From positions 2,134,306 to 2,198,305 of the forward strand of contig NZ_BSNI01000002.1 of NCBI RefSeq assembly GCF_030159895.1: a stretch of 64,000 nt of DNA, read 5' to 3'. This document shows, piece by piece, positions 27,845 to 36,636 of the stretch (position 1 is the stretch's first letter; each line of letters begins with the position of its first letter). Under the pieces are notes generated by a model. That model was not told the origin of the DNA. It saw only the letters and a program-made list of their open reading frames with translations, and searched no databases. The DNA comes from Maritalea porphyrae (GTDB taxonomy: Bacteria; Pseudomonadota; Alphaproteobacteria; Rhizobiales; Devosiaceae). Both the position numbers and the translations under genes were made by a program.

Positions 27845-28639
27845 CTAAAAACTCACTTCTTCGCCAAGTGCCTGCACTAAGTGGGCGCGCGTCGCAATTT
27901 CAAATCGCCCTGGCCAATCAAGCTCCATTTCTTTGAAAACTGGCTTTGCGTACTCTAAAAACATGCGCGTAGTCTCCATATGCGCAGCAATTATGTCTCG
28001 ACGTTCCGCGCCGGCGTTTGGCAGGCTCTCAAACAGCTCATGAGTTTGTTTGGTTAGCGAACGACGCAAGTTCAACGCGCCGCATTCCCTGCTCCGCTCA
28101 GTCTCGATGGCAAAGCTCATGAACAGACTTTTCAGATGTCCCAAACCAACGTCACACAAGAACAATTCGTTTCGCCCAATGCCAACCGCTAGTAATCCCA
28201 GAGTTCGTAGATACTCGTTTGCCAAAAACTCAAGTTTTGCCACTGACGTTTTATACGGCGGTTCAAGATTAGAAAGTTTGTCAAACAATTGCTCACGCTC
28301 GAAAACTGGTTTCAGTTGATCTTGAGCGCGTTTTAAGAAATCGTCTTTGCTTTCGACATACAAGTCAATGCGTGTCCACCCACTAGTTATCATATTGACC
28401 AGTGCGGCCTTTCCGACCTGCTTACGGCAAAAAACAACATCAAAATGACTGTGGCAAAGGTCTTCCCAAGCTTTGACCACCAACGGAGTGTTTTCTGGCT
28501 CCGATATCGCGACAAAATCAAAGTCACTGAATCTGTCAGCACATCCAGCACCGTAGCTGCCACCTATATAGAGCCCCACAATTTCGTGAATTCCGGGAGC
28601 ATCGCTTGTGAAAATACCAATTATCTCTTCCGCTTTCAT
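27845..28639 (-). CDS. Nucleotidyltransferase-fold protein (aminoglycoside-adenylyltransferase-like)
   Basis: A 264-residue protein. GGSYGAGCADRFSDFDFVAI (residues 26-45) is the NTase signature GS-x(10)-DxD, with Asp-39 and Asp-41 as metal ligands. RIDLYVE supplies a third Asp at about 92. The rest is a helical domain as in kanamycin or lincosamide nucleotidyltransferases and MNT proteins. ATG at 28639 has GGGAG 8 bases upstream. It lies between the ABC-F gene (29 bases) and the HD gene (2 bases). It may modify an antibiotic, a nucleotide or a tRNA; the sequence does not decide. Confidence 0.75.
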   Translation of the reverse strand: MKAEEIIGIFTSDAPGIHEIVGLYIGGSYGAGCADRFSDFDFVAISEPENTPLVVKAWEDLCHSHFDVVFCRKQVGKAALVNMITSGWTRIDLYVESKDDFLKRAQDQLKPVFEREQLFDKLSNLEPPYKTSVAKLEFLANEYLRTLGLLAVGIGRNELFLCDVGLGHLKSLFMSFAIETERSRECGALNLRRSLTKQTHELFESLPNAGAERRDIIAAHMETTRMFLEYAKPVFKEMELDWPGRFEIATRAHLVQALGEEVSF

Positions 28640-28668
28640 CGGAAAAACTCCCAAAATTACCTAAAAAA

Positions 28669-30189
28669 TCAATGCGACATGCGCTCAAAAAATGGTTCAG
28701 GTGACGCGACTTCCACCAAACGCTTCCGCCGTTTTTCAATTTCAAAATATCTTGTACCAACAGACCTTGCGAACTCTCGGTCGTGCGAAACAATAATGGC
28801 CGTTGCCCCTTTTTCAACAATTTCGGCTTCCAGCATTTCACGCCCGGGAATATCAACATGGTTAGTTGGTTCGTCTAACAAATAAAAATTTGGCTCAATT
28901 AATCTAAGGCTTAAAAGCGCCAAGCGCGAACGCTGACCATAGGACAAATGCCCTATTGGCTTTGACTGCTTTTCAAACTCAAATCCAATATTGGCGAGCA
29001 AAGAACGACACCGTGCATTGCCAACGCCTTTGTGTTGCAAGATGAAGTTCTCAGGCGTTTCATCAACTGGCAGCTGCGAAATCTCTTGGTCAGCATACCC
29101 CAGCACGGTCGAAGGCGTGCCCCATATCCCCAACTCAGAACCCTCAGATTGAAACGCGCGATGGACTTTCTTGATGAGCTGGGTTTTGCCAGCGCCATTT
29201 TCAGCCAAAACCACAATGCGGTCACCCGCATAAATCAGTTCTTTCTCAATACTGAAAAGCTTATCGCCATTGGGTGCGCAAACTGTCACATCTTCAAATG
29301 ACATGATCACTTTGGCGTGCGTGCCGCGATTGGCCAGCGTAATGTCGCCATGCCGCTCTTTGTGCAAGTCTTTGAGATTATCTTCAATATCGCTTGCGCG
29401 CTTGCGAAGCTGCTTGGCTTTCGTTTGAAGCAAATCTGACCCAGAATTTATGCCAACATTATTGAGCTTTGCCGCTTGTTCTCGCAATTGTTTGGCTTGT
29501 TTCTGCTCTTTTATCAAAACTTTTTCTGCCGCCGCATCTTCCTGCTCCAAAGCAGCACGTGCCTCAGAATATGGAACGGAAAAATAGCGCGAAATTCCGG
29601 GCCTCAAAAACAGACTGCGATTCGTACAATTGTCCAAAAACGCACGATCATGGCTGGCTACAATCATTGGCACTTGAGCGGATGTTTGCTTTATCCAACT
29701 CTCGAGTTGAACGATTTTCGCCAAATCCAAATGGTTGGTTGGCTCATCGAGCAACAATATGTCCGGCTCAGTCAACCAAACACGGGCAATCATGATCAAC
29801 CGCCGCCATCCACCGCTGAGTTTGCGCAACGGTTCGTGATATTGCGCTTCGGGCACCTGAAACTCCGCAAGGGCAACATCGACCCGCCAAATCTCATAAT
29901 CCCGCTGTTCGTCTGATAGTGCAGAAGCAACAAAGTCATAAACGGATTGATCAAGTTGGTCTTGTTCAACTTCTTGTTCAACATAACCAACGCGCGCACC
30001 GCGAGAAAATGCAATTTGACCACTACTTGGTTCGCTTTGCCCTGCCAGAAAGCGCAACAGTGTGGTTTTGCCACGCCCATTGGCAGCGATAAGGCCAACG
30101 CTTTCGCCGTTGGAAACAGAGAGATTTAGATTTTTGAAAAGTTCAGCTTGCGCAATTGCGCTCACGTCTTTGAGTTGAATAGAAGCCAT
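28669..30189 (-). CDS. ABC-F family ribosome-associated ATPase
   Basis: A 506-residue cytosolic protein with two ATPase domains and no membrane segments. The first Walker A is AANGRGKTTLL (36-46), with signature LSGGWRRLIMIAR and Walker B DILLLDEPTNHLDL. A charged coiled-coil linker is near 205-285 (EDAAAEKVLIKEQKQAKQL). The second Walker A is AENGAGKTQLI, with LSYGQRSRLALLSLR and YLLDEPTNHVD. Members act at the ribosomal E site in translation or antibiotic protection. It is first in an operon with the NTase and HD genes and has a palindrome just before its ribosome-binding site. Confidence 0.9.
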   Translation of the reverse strand: MASIQLKDVSAIAQAELFKNLNLSVSNGESVGLIAANGRGKTTLLRFLAGQSEPSSGQIAFSRGARVGYVEQEVEQDQLDQSVYDFVASALSDEQRDYEIWRVDVALAEFQVPEAQYHEPLRKLSGGWRRLIMIARVWLTEPDILLLDEPTNHLDLAKIVQLESWIKQTSAQVPMIVASHDRAFLDNCTNRSLFLRPGISRYFSVPYSEARAALEQEDAAAEKVLIKEQKQAKQLREQAAKLNNVGINSGSDLLQTKAKQLRKRASDIEDNLKDLHKERHGDITLANRGTHAKVIMSFEDVTVCAPNGDKLFSIEKELIYAGDRIVVLAENGAGKTQLIKKVHRAFQSEGSELGIWGTPSTVLGYADQEISQLPVDETPENFILQHKGVGNARCRSLLANIGFEFEKQSKPIGHLSYGQRSRLALLSLRLIEPNFYLLDEPTNHVDIPGREMLEAEIVEKGATAIIVSHDREFARSVGTRYFEIEKRRKRLVEVASPEPFFERMSH

Positions 30190-30937
30190 TTTGTTGCCCT
30201 GGTCGACAATCTTGTCGAATTGAATAAGCTGCTAGGCGCAGCCGAACTGGGCGGACCAAATCATTTTCACACTGATACGAGAATTATTGGCCAGCCCTAC
30301 ATATTAAGAAGAAACATGCAGGGCAAAACGCGGGCCAAACCATAATAAGCAAATGCGATGCGCCATAATCATCTTGCTCTCCCCGCGTTAGATCAATTGA
30401 ACAATGCGCAAGAAGCTAACGTAGCAATTTGGGATTGGCAAGAACTAGAACGAACCCGCAGCTAAACAAACACAAAGAACCCAGTGAAGGTCCATAAAAG
30501 CATATTGCGGGAAATTGGCCAGCGGGCAAGCCGGTACGCAAAACTATCAAATCCGACTTGCGCCAACCAATAAAAAGTCGCCTCAGCCGGGCGGTCCGAT
30601 ACGCTGACCTTTGCTTTAGCGACCATATACGGGAACTCCATACTCTCAAACCGTATGTATATAGTTCTAGCACCACGTTGTTAAAAAAGTGCTGACGCTC
30701 CAGTTAGATTTTATCAATAATTTCCGTCGCTTAACGGCACAGTCGATAATCTTTTGTTTAGAAAGATAAACGCAAACCCCTCTCAAAATCGCATAGAACA
30801 TACCGAAAACGAAGCCACCTAAACCGCCAGAAAGCTTAGGGAAAACTGTCAAACTCAATTTGAAATGATGAGCAACAAATGATGCTATTGTGATAAACGA
30901 AATTCACTAATTTGATTCGAACTTATGAAGGCGCGGC
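30190..30937. other. 748-base region without a convincing gene
   Basis: It should carry the divergent promoters of the ABC-F operon (minus) and parE (plus). Visible structures are a 16-base palindrome at 30203-30218 and a 9-base stem at 30294-30324 better paired in minus-strand RNA. Two weak minus-strand open frames (30462-30641, 59 codons; 30667-30858, TTG start, 63 codons) have no good ribosome-binding site or recognisable product. No transposon remnant or known RNA gene was recognised. Confidence 0.5.
30203..30218. promoter_or_regulatory. Palindrome abutting the ABC-F ribosome-binding site
   Basis: TCGACAA-TC-TTGTCGA, a perfect 7-base inverted repeat 13 bases upstream of the ABC-F ATG and two bases from its AGGG ribosome-binding site. 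It could be a repressor operator or an RNA hairpin controlling initiation. Confidence 0.5.
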
Positions 30938-33025
30938 ATGGACAACGGTGATGATCTTTTCGGAAAATTTGGCGATGAACCGCCAAAAAAGAAAAGCGAG
31001 CCAAATTTGACGCCTCCTGCGACACCAAAGCCGGCCGCAGCCAAACCAGTTGCTGCGCCAGCGCCGAAGTCTGCTGCGCCTAAGCCATCTTCAAATGATG
31101 GCAGCACCTACACCGCTGACGACATTGAAGTCCTTGAAGGTCTGGAACCCGTCCGACGTCGCCCAGGCATGTATATTGGCGGCACTGACATTAATGCGCT
31201 GCACCATCTATTTGCTGAAATCATCGACAACTCGATGGACGAAGCGATTGCCGGACACGCGTCTCGCATTGAAGTGCATTTAGATGCAGAAGGCTATTTG
31301 ACCATAACTGACAATGGTCGCGGTATTCCAGTAGAACCTCACCCCAAATTCAAAGACCGCTCAACGCTCGACGTCATTATGACAACGCTACATGCCGGCG
31401 GAAAGTTCGATTCCAAGGCGTACGAAACATCAGGCGGCCTGCACGGCGTGGGCGTGTCCGTCGTCAACGCTCTTTCTGATGATATGATCGTTGAGGTCGC
31501 ACGAGACCAAAACCTATATTCACAAAGCTTCTCCCGCGGGCTGGCCACAACAGGCGTTATCGATCACGGACCAGTGCGCAACCGGCGCGGCACAAGTACA
31601 AAGTTCCACCCAGACCCGCAAATCTTTGGCGAGAAAGCAAAGTTTTCTCCCAAACGCATTCACGACATGAGCCAAGCAAAAGCTTACCTTTTCGCGGGCG
31701 TGGAAATTCGCTGGTCTTGTGACGAAGCATTGGTCGAGGGTAGCGATATTCCGGCCAAAACCACATTTCTGTTCCCCAATGGACTTCAGGACTATGTGGA
31801 GGGCCGCGTTGAAGGCAAAACGCGAATTGTTGAAGAAACATTTGCGGGGCGCAAGGGCGGCGCAGGCAAACATGGCTCCGTTGAGTGGGCGATTGCATTC
31901 ACATTGGGTGACAGCTTCATCAACTCCTATTGTAATACAGTCCCAACCCAAGATGGTGGTACGCACGAATCTGGACTACGCACAGCCCTACTCCGCGCAA
32001 TGAAAGCCTATGCGGAACTAACCGGCAACAAGCGCGGCTCCGTGATCACGGCAGAAGATATTTTGGCAAACTGCAGCGCAGTCTTGTCAGTGTTTGTGCG
32101 CGAACCCGAATTTGTAGGTCAGACCAAAGACAAGCTTTCAAGCGGCGAAGCAACGAAAATCGTCGACAACGCAATCCGCGATGCCTTTGACCATTGGCTG
32201 GCCGCCTCGCCCAACCAAGCAGCAAAATTGCTTGATTGGACCATTGATCGCGCAGAAGAGCGCATTCGCCGCCGCAAAGAAAAAGAAATTGACCGCAAGT
32301 CCGCAACTCGTCGTCTTCGATTGCCGGGCAAGCTGGCCGACTGTTCCCAAGGCGCAGCGCAAGGCGCGGAGATCTTTATTGTTGAGGGTGACAGCGCGGG
32401 CGGCAGCGCCAAACAAGCGCGCAACCGTAAAAACCAAGCAATTCTGCCGCTTCGCGGTAAGATATTGAACGTTGCGGGTGCCACCAGAGACAAGATTACT
32501 GCCAACCAGCAAATCGGCGATCTTGTACAAGCACTCGGATGTGGCACCAGGGATCGATATAAATCAGACGATTTGCGATACGATAAAATCATCATCATGA
32601 CCGATGCGGACGTGGATGGAGCGCACATTGCCTCCCTTCTCATGACGTTCTTTTTCCAAGAGATGCCGCAATTGATTGATGAAGGTCACCTTTATCTGGC
32701 TATGCCTCCGCTCTATCGGATCACGCAGGGCGCAAAAACGCTCTATGCAAATGATGATGATCACAAAGATCAGCTCATGGAGACTGAGTTCACCGGTCGT
32801 GGCAAAGTTGAAATCACGCGATTTAAAGGTTTGGGCGAAATGCCGTTCCAACACCTCAAAGAAACAACAATGAAGCCTGGCTCTCGTCGCCTTGTTCAAA
32901 TCAGCGTGGCACAACAACATGCTGAAACAAAGGATTCTATCGACCGTTTAATGGGCAACAAACCTGAATTACGATTCCAATTCATCCAAGAGAATGCTGA
33001 GTTCGCTAGCGATCTTGATATTTAG
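30938..33025 (+). CDS. parE: DNA topoisomerase IV subunit B
   Basis: The 695-residue ATPase subunit of the decatenating topoisomerase. A disordered Lys/Pro/Ala-rich leader (about 15-50) precedes the GHKL ATPase: RRRPGMYIGGTD, IIDNSMDEA, ITDNGRGIPV and GGLHGVGVSVVNAL. The TOPRIM domain has EGDSAGGSAKQARNRKNQA and DADVDGAHI. The C-terminus ends ENAEFASDLDI. Length, the ARNRKNQA string and the absence of the GyrB insert point to ParE rather than GyrB. It is monocistronic. Confidence 0.94.
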   Translation: MDNGDDLFGKFGDEPPKKKSEPNLTPPATPKPAAAKPVAAPAPKSAAPKPSSNDGSTYTADDIEVLEGLEPVRRRPGMYIGGTDINALHHLFAEIIDNSMDEAIAGHASRIEVHLDAEGYLTITDNGRGIPVEPHPKFKDRSTLDVIMTTLHAGGKFDSKAYETSGGLHGVGVSVVNALSDDMIVEVARDQNLYSQSFSRGLATTGVIDHGPVRNRRGTSTKFHPDPQIFGEKAKFSPKRIHDMSQAKAYLFAGVEIRWSCDEALVEGSDIPAKTTFLFPNGLQDYVEGRVEGKTRIVEETFAGRKGGAGKHGSVEWAIAFTLGDSFINSYCNTVPTQDGGTHESGLRTALLRAMKAYAELTGNKRGSVITAEDILANCSAVLSVFVREPEFVGQTKDKLSSGEATKIVDNAIRDAFDHWLAASPNQAAKLLDWTIDRAEERIRRRKEKEIDRKSATRRLRLPGKLADCSQGAAQGAEIFIVEGDSAGGSAKQARNRKNQAILPLRGKILNVAGATRDKITANQQIGDLVQALGCGTRDRYKSDDLRYDKIIIMTDADVDGAHIASLLMTFFFQEMPQLIDEGHLYLAMPPLYRITQGAKTLYANDDDHKDQLMETEFTGRGKVEITRFKGLGEMPFQHLKETTMKPGSRRLVQISVAQQHAETKDSIDRLMGNKPELRFQFIQENAEFASDLDI

Positions 33026-33143
33026 TACTGCAATGCAATTGCAACCTGGGATTGAAATACGTAAAATCTACTAGAAAGTGTGAGTTTCACGCAACATTGC
33101 CCCGGGACGCATTAGCTTTGTTAACAAAAATGCAATAAGCGCA

Positions 33144-33171
33144 TTGACTTAAAGGCATCGCACGCTATTGT
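33144..33171 (+). promoter_or_regulatory. Sigma-70-type promoter for the helicase gene
   Basis: TTGACT (33144-33149) and TATTGT (33166-33171) with a 16-base spacer, about 63 bases upstream of the TTG start. Confidence 0.45.
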
Positions 33172-33234
33172 CCTTGGCGCGGGGCCACTAATTATTTCTA
33201 GTTAGACCGTAATCGGCAAAGTGGACGTATTTAC

Positions 33235-34614
33235 TTGAGTGAAAAATTCAAAGAATTGGGGCTGAGCACAGCTGTTACCAACGCGGTAATCGATGCTGGC
33301 TACACCACCCCGACAGATATTCAGCAAAAAGCCATTCCACACATTCTCGAAAAACGAGACGTGGTTGGTATTGCACAGACAGGCACAGGCAAAACAGCAT
33401 CGTTTGTTCTGCCCATGTTGACCTTGCTCGAAAAAGGCCGCGCCCGCGCGCGGATGCCGCGCACACTTATTCTGGAGCCAACGCGTGAACTCGCAGCTCA
33501 AGTGCACGAAAACTTCGAGAAATACGGCAAAAACCACAAACTGACCGTCGCCCTACTCATCGGCGGCGTTTCTTTTGAAGAACAGAACAAAAAGCTTGAT
33601 CGTGGCGCTGACGTCTTGATAGCGACGCCTGGCCGCCTTATCGATCATTTTGAACGCGGACGCCTTCTAATGACAGGTGTCGATGTTTTCGTGATTGATG
33701 AAGCAGATCGCATGCTGGATATGGGATTCATCCCAGACATCGAGCGAATCTCATCATTGCTACCAAAACGTCGCCAAACACTATTCTTCTCCGCCACTAT
33801 GCCGGATGAAGTCGCGCGATTGACCAAAAAGTTCTTGAACGACCCAGTAAGCGTTGAGACAACACGTCAAAACTCAACTGCAGATACGATCGCGCAAAAA
33901 GTGATGAAGGTCGGTTCAAAGCCATTTGAAAAACGCGCAGCCCTACGCCAGCAGATTGATGCTTGTGAAGGATTGAAAAACGCGATTATTTTCTGCAATC
34001 GTAAGCGCGATATCGCGACATTGAAAAACTCAATGACACGCCATGGTTACAACACAGGCGCCTTGCACGGCGACATGGACCAAAAATCCCGGATGGCAAC
34101 ACTAGAAGGCTTCAAAAAGAACGAAATCACGTTTCTAATTGCAAGCGATGTTGCTGCGCGCGGTTTGGACATCCCAGACGTCAGCCATGTCTTTAACTTT
34201 GACGTGCCGACACATGCTGAAGATTATGTCCACCGAATCGGCCGAACAGGTCGTGCCGGACGGTCTGGCGTCGCTGTTTCGCTGGTTGCGCCAGCCGACA
34301 CAAAATATCTCACCGCAATCGAAACTCTAATCGAGAAAAAACTCGAGTGGGTCGAGACTGCAAAAAAAGAGCAAAAAGAACCTGAAAAACAGAAACGCGA
34401 CAAAAAGCGCAAGGCGCAAAAACCAGTCGCTAATGGATCAGAATCAGGCAATAAAAGCTCGAATGTCGAAAATTTTGATGCACAAGAAAACAAAGTTTCA
34501 TCCAATCAAAAGAACCGGCGCAAATCACACAATAAAAATCAAGACGCAATGCCATTTGGCCAATCAGATCAAGTACCTGCGTTCCTGCTTAGGCCTGTGA
34601 GGCAAGCCAGTTAA
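33235..34614 (+). CDS. rhlE: DEAD-box RNA helicase, RhlE type
   Basis: A 459-residue ATP-dependent RNA helicase. The motif order is complete: Q motif (TTPTDIQQKAIP), I (AQTGTGKTASF), Ia (PTRELAAQV), Ib (TPGRLIDH), II (VIDEADRMLDMGF), III (FFSATMP), IV (AIIFCNRKRD), V (ASDVAARGLDIPD) and VI (YVHRIGRTGRAG). The tail (about 375-459) is Lys/Asn/Ser-rich and disordered, typical of RhlE-type RNA-binding tails. The best start is TTG at 33235, matching the usual MSEF-type N-terminus. The likely role is ribosome or cold-related RNA remodelling. Confidence 0.92.
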   Translation: MSEKFKELGLSTAVTNAVIDAGYTTPTDIQQKAIPHILEKRDVVGIAQTGTGKTASFVLPMLTLLEKGRARARMPRTLILEPTRELAAQVHENFEKYGKNHKLTVALLIGGVSFEEQNKKLDRGADVLIATPGRLIDHFERGRLLMTGVDVFVIDEADRMLDMGFIPDIERISSLLPKRRQTLFFSATMPDEVARLTKKFLNDPVSVETTRQNSTADTIAQKVMKVGSKPFEKRAALRQQIDACEGLKNAIIFCNRKRDIATLKNSMTRHGYNTGALHGDMDQKSRMATLEGFKKNEITFLIASDVAARGLDIPDVSHVFNFDVPTHAEDYVHRIGRTGRAGRSGVAVSLVAPADTKYLTAIETLIEKKLEWVETAKKEQKEPEKQKRDKKRKAQKPVANGSESGNKSSNVENFDAQENKVSSNQKNRRKSHNKNQDAMPFGQSDQVPAFLLRPVRQAS

Positions 34615-34725
34615 CAGCATCCTTAACTCAAAATTTAACCTTTTGAGACATTAAGGCATGCAAGAATATTAAAGAATAAGTGTGTAGCAATACGCATGAT
34701 GTCGTTGGGTGGAGCCATTTAGATA

Positions 34726-35787
34726 ATGCTTGTATCTGAGCATGATTATCAGCGGACGCTTGAATATTCGTTCTCCGCATTGGGGATGCTGAAACGCGCG
34801 AAAATTCCACCCTATCCGCACTTTTACGAACTTTGTTATACGTATGCATCAGGCATCAATGAGCAGCTCAACGAGCGCTTGAATATGCTATTGGGCAAAG
34901 ACAACGCCCTGTCGATGGAAAACGTATTACAAGTTTACCGCGAGTTTTTCGACAACCCCTCTGATCTTGAGTCTCAACTGACTAACGTTAGTCAGGAAAT
35001 GTCATATAAGATTGACGCGGTTAACCGCGCGATGGACGAAGCGATCGACACTGCCGAAGGCTATTCAGGTTCTTTGGAGGGCGCTGCCAACAAACTCAAC
35101 ACCAAGTTGGATGAAGCTGCACTGCAAAAACTGGCCGCAAAACTGCTAGCAGAAACAAAGCAGATGCAAGAAGCCAACCAGAACCTGGAAGAGAAACTCA
35201 AGGTTTCAAAACAAGACATTTCTAGCCTCAAGCGCGATTTGGACACGGCACGCCGTGAGACAATGCTTGACGCGCTGACCAAGATTCCTAACCGGAAGAG
35301 CTTTGATCAGCGACTAAAACAGGAATTTGAAGCCTACGAGCAGCACGGCAAGCAATTTAGCTTGTTGATGATGGATATCGACCACTTCAAAGCATTCAAC
35401 GACAATTATGGACACCAAACAGGCGACCAAGTGTTGCGCCTTGTTGCCATGACGCTGAAATCTAATATCAAGGGTCGCGATCACGCAGCTCGATATGGCG
35501 GCGAAGAATTTGCTGCAATTCTGCCTGACACCGATATCAGAGGCGCGCGTCAAATTGCGGATAAGATCCGTAAAGCCGTTCACGCCAAGGAATTGCTGAA
35601 ACGCTCGACAAACCAAAAGCTGGGCAGGATCACCATTTCAATTGGTGCTGCACAAGTGCATCGTGACGAGTCAATTCATGAGCTTATCGAACGCGCAGAC
35701 GAATGCCTTTACACAGCAAAACGTGAAGGCCGAAATCGCGTTGTTTGTGAAACTGACGAAGTATTCCGAAACTCAAAAGTCGCCTAG
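34726..35787 (+). CDS. Diguanylate cyclase (GGDEF)
   Basis: A 353-residue protein making cyclic di-GMP. The C-terminal GGDEF domain (about 190-345) starts DALTKIPNRKSFDQRL, has the metal-site MDIDHFKAFNDNYGHQTGDQVL and the active GGEEF in ARYGGEEFAAILPDTD, so catalysis looks intact. There is no RxxD inhibitory site in the usual place, five residues upstream. The N-terminal half is helical (FYELCYTYASGINEQLNERL) with a coiled coil (about 130-185) and no membrane segment, so it is a cytosolic sensor of unknown input. It stands alone. Confidence 0.92.
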   Translation: MLVSEHDYQRTLEYSFSALGMLKRAKIPPYPHFYELCYTYASGINEQLNERLNMLLGKDNALSMENVLQVYREFFDNPSDLESQLTNVSQEMSYKIDAVNRAMDEAIDTAEGYSGSLEGAANKLNTKLDEAALQKLAAKLLAETKQMQEANQNLEEKLKVSKQDISSLKRDLDTARRETMLDALTKIPNRKSFDQRLKQEFEAYEQHGKQFSLLMMDIDHFKAFNDNYGHQTGDQVLRLVAMTLKSNIKGRDHAARYGGEEFAAILPDTDIRGARQIADKIRKAVHAKELLKRSTNQKLGRITISIGAAQVHRDESIHELIERADECLYTAKREGRNRVVCETDEVFRNSKVA

Positions 35788-35840
35788 TTACAATTACGTA
35801 CTAGGTTTTCTTAGCAAATAGATTCAATGAAAGTGGCGGC

Positions 35841-36224
35841 CTAATTGCCGCCAGCAGCTCGTGCTTTGGCTATTTCTTGCAAATCAGCTGGTTCGAGCAT
35901 CACACTTTCGCCGCACCCACAAGAACCTGTTTGGTTTGGGTTTTCGAACGTGAATTCAGATTTGAGAATATCTTCCTTGTAGTCCATCACAGTTCCGAGC
36001 AAAAACAGCGTCGCTTTGGGGTCGATATAGACTTCAACCCCATGCTCGGAAACATGATCGTCTCCCTGCACCGGCTCACTCACATAATCCAGCGTATAAG
36101 CCATACCTGCGCAGCCGGCATTTTTGACACCAACGCGCACAGCGTTGACGCTTTCATCACCAGATTGGGCAAGAATACTTTTAACTTGCTCCGCAGCTTT
36201 TTCTGTAATGGAGAGGATTCTCAT
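35841..36224 (-). CDS. sufA: Iron-sulfur cluster assembly protein SufA (A-type carrier)
   Basis: A 127-residue A-type carrier. The conserved cysteines are in VGVKNAGCAGMAYTLDY and the C-terminal GSCGCGES (CxC), the three ligands that carry a Fe or Fe-S cluster to targets. The final 20 residues are an extra helical tail. It is the last gene of the suf operon, 7 bases after sufT. Confidence 0.94.
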   Translation of the reverse strand: MRILSITEKAAEQVKSILAQSGDESVNAVRVGVKNAGCAGMAYTLDYVSEPVQGDDHVSEHGVEVYIDPKATLFLLGTVMDYKEDILKSEFTFENPNQTGSCGCGESVMLEPADLQEIAKARAAGGN

Positions 36225-36231
36225 CTCGTTA

Positions 36232-36624
36232 TTACCACCAATTCAGCGCAACCTGCGCTTCTTCTGACATTCGATCAGGCCCCCAAGGCGGCTCAAACAC
36301 CATGTTGACCGCAACATCTTGAATGCCCTCAACAGTGCGCACCGCATTTTCAACCCAACCTGGCATTTCACCAGCAACCGGACAACCGGGCGCCGTTAAA
36401 GTCATGTCGATTGTAACATTGCGGTTTTCGTCCAAGTCTACCTTGTAGATAAGACCAAGTTCGTAAATATCAACCGGGATCTCAGGATCATATACTGTTT
36501 TGAGCGCCGCAACGATATCGTTTGTAAAGCGCTGGATTTCAGCATCCTGCAATCCACCGCCGATAGAAATATCAGCTGCATTTACAGCAGGCTCATTTGC
36601 GGTGTTAGTTGCTTCTTCACTCAT
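36232..36624 (-). CDS. sufT: SufT-like DUF59/MIP18-family protein
   Basis: A 130-residue protein. The DUF59 core VYDPEIPVDIYELGLIYKVDL leads to MTLTAPGCPVAGEMPGWVENAV and VFEPPWGPDRMSEEAQVALNWW, the family hallmarks. Members help Fe-S maturation of certain targets. The N-terminal 30 residues are polar and variable. It lies 12 bases after sufS and 7 before sufA. Confidence 0.93.
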   Translation of the reverse strand: MSEEATNTANEPAVNAADISIGGGLQDAEIQRFTNDIVAALKTVYDPEIPVDIYELGLIYKVDLDENRNVTIDMTLTAPGCPVAGEMPGWVENAVRTVEGIQDVAVNMVFEPPWGPDRMSEEAQVALNWW

Positions 36625-36636
36625 TGATACGCTCCT

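Noticed and set aside
30462-30858. Two small minus-strand open frames between the ABC-F gene and parE
   Set aside because: The 59-codon one lacks a clear ribosome-binding site and the 63-codon one needs TTG; neither resembles a known protein. They remain possible but unsupported.
30938-33025. Alternative call of gyrB
   Set aside because: At 695 residues with the ParE-type ARNRKNQA string and no GyrB-specific insert, ParE fits better.
34623-34639. TTAA-rich inverted pair upstream of the diguanylate cyclase, considered as a CtrA site
   Set aside because: The two TTAA cores are 8 bases apart instead of the required 7.
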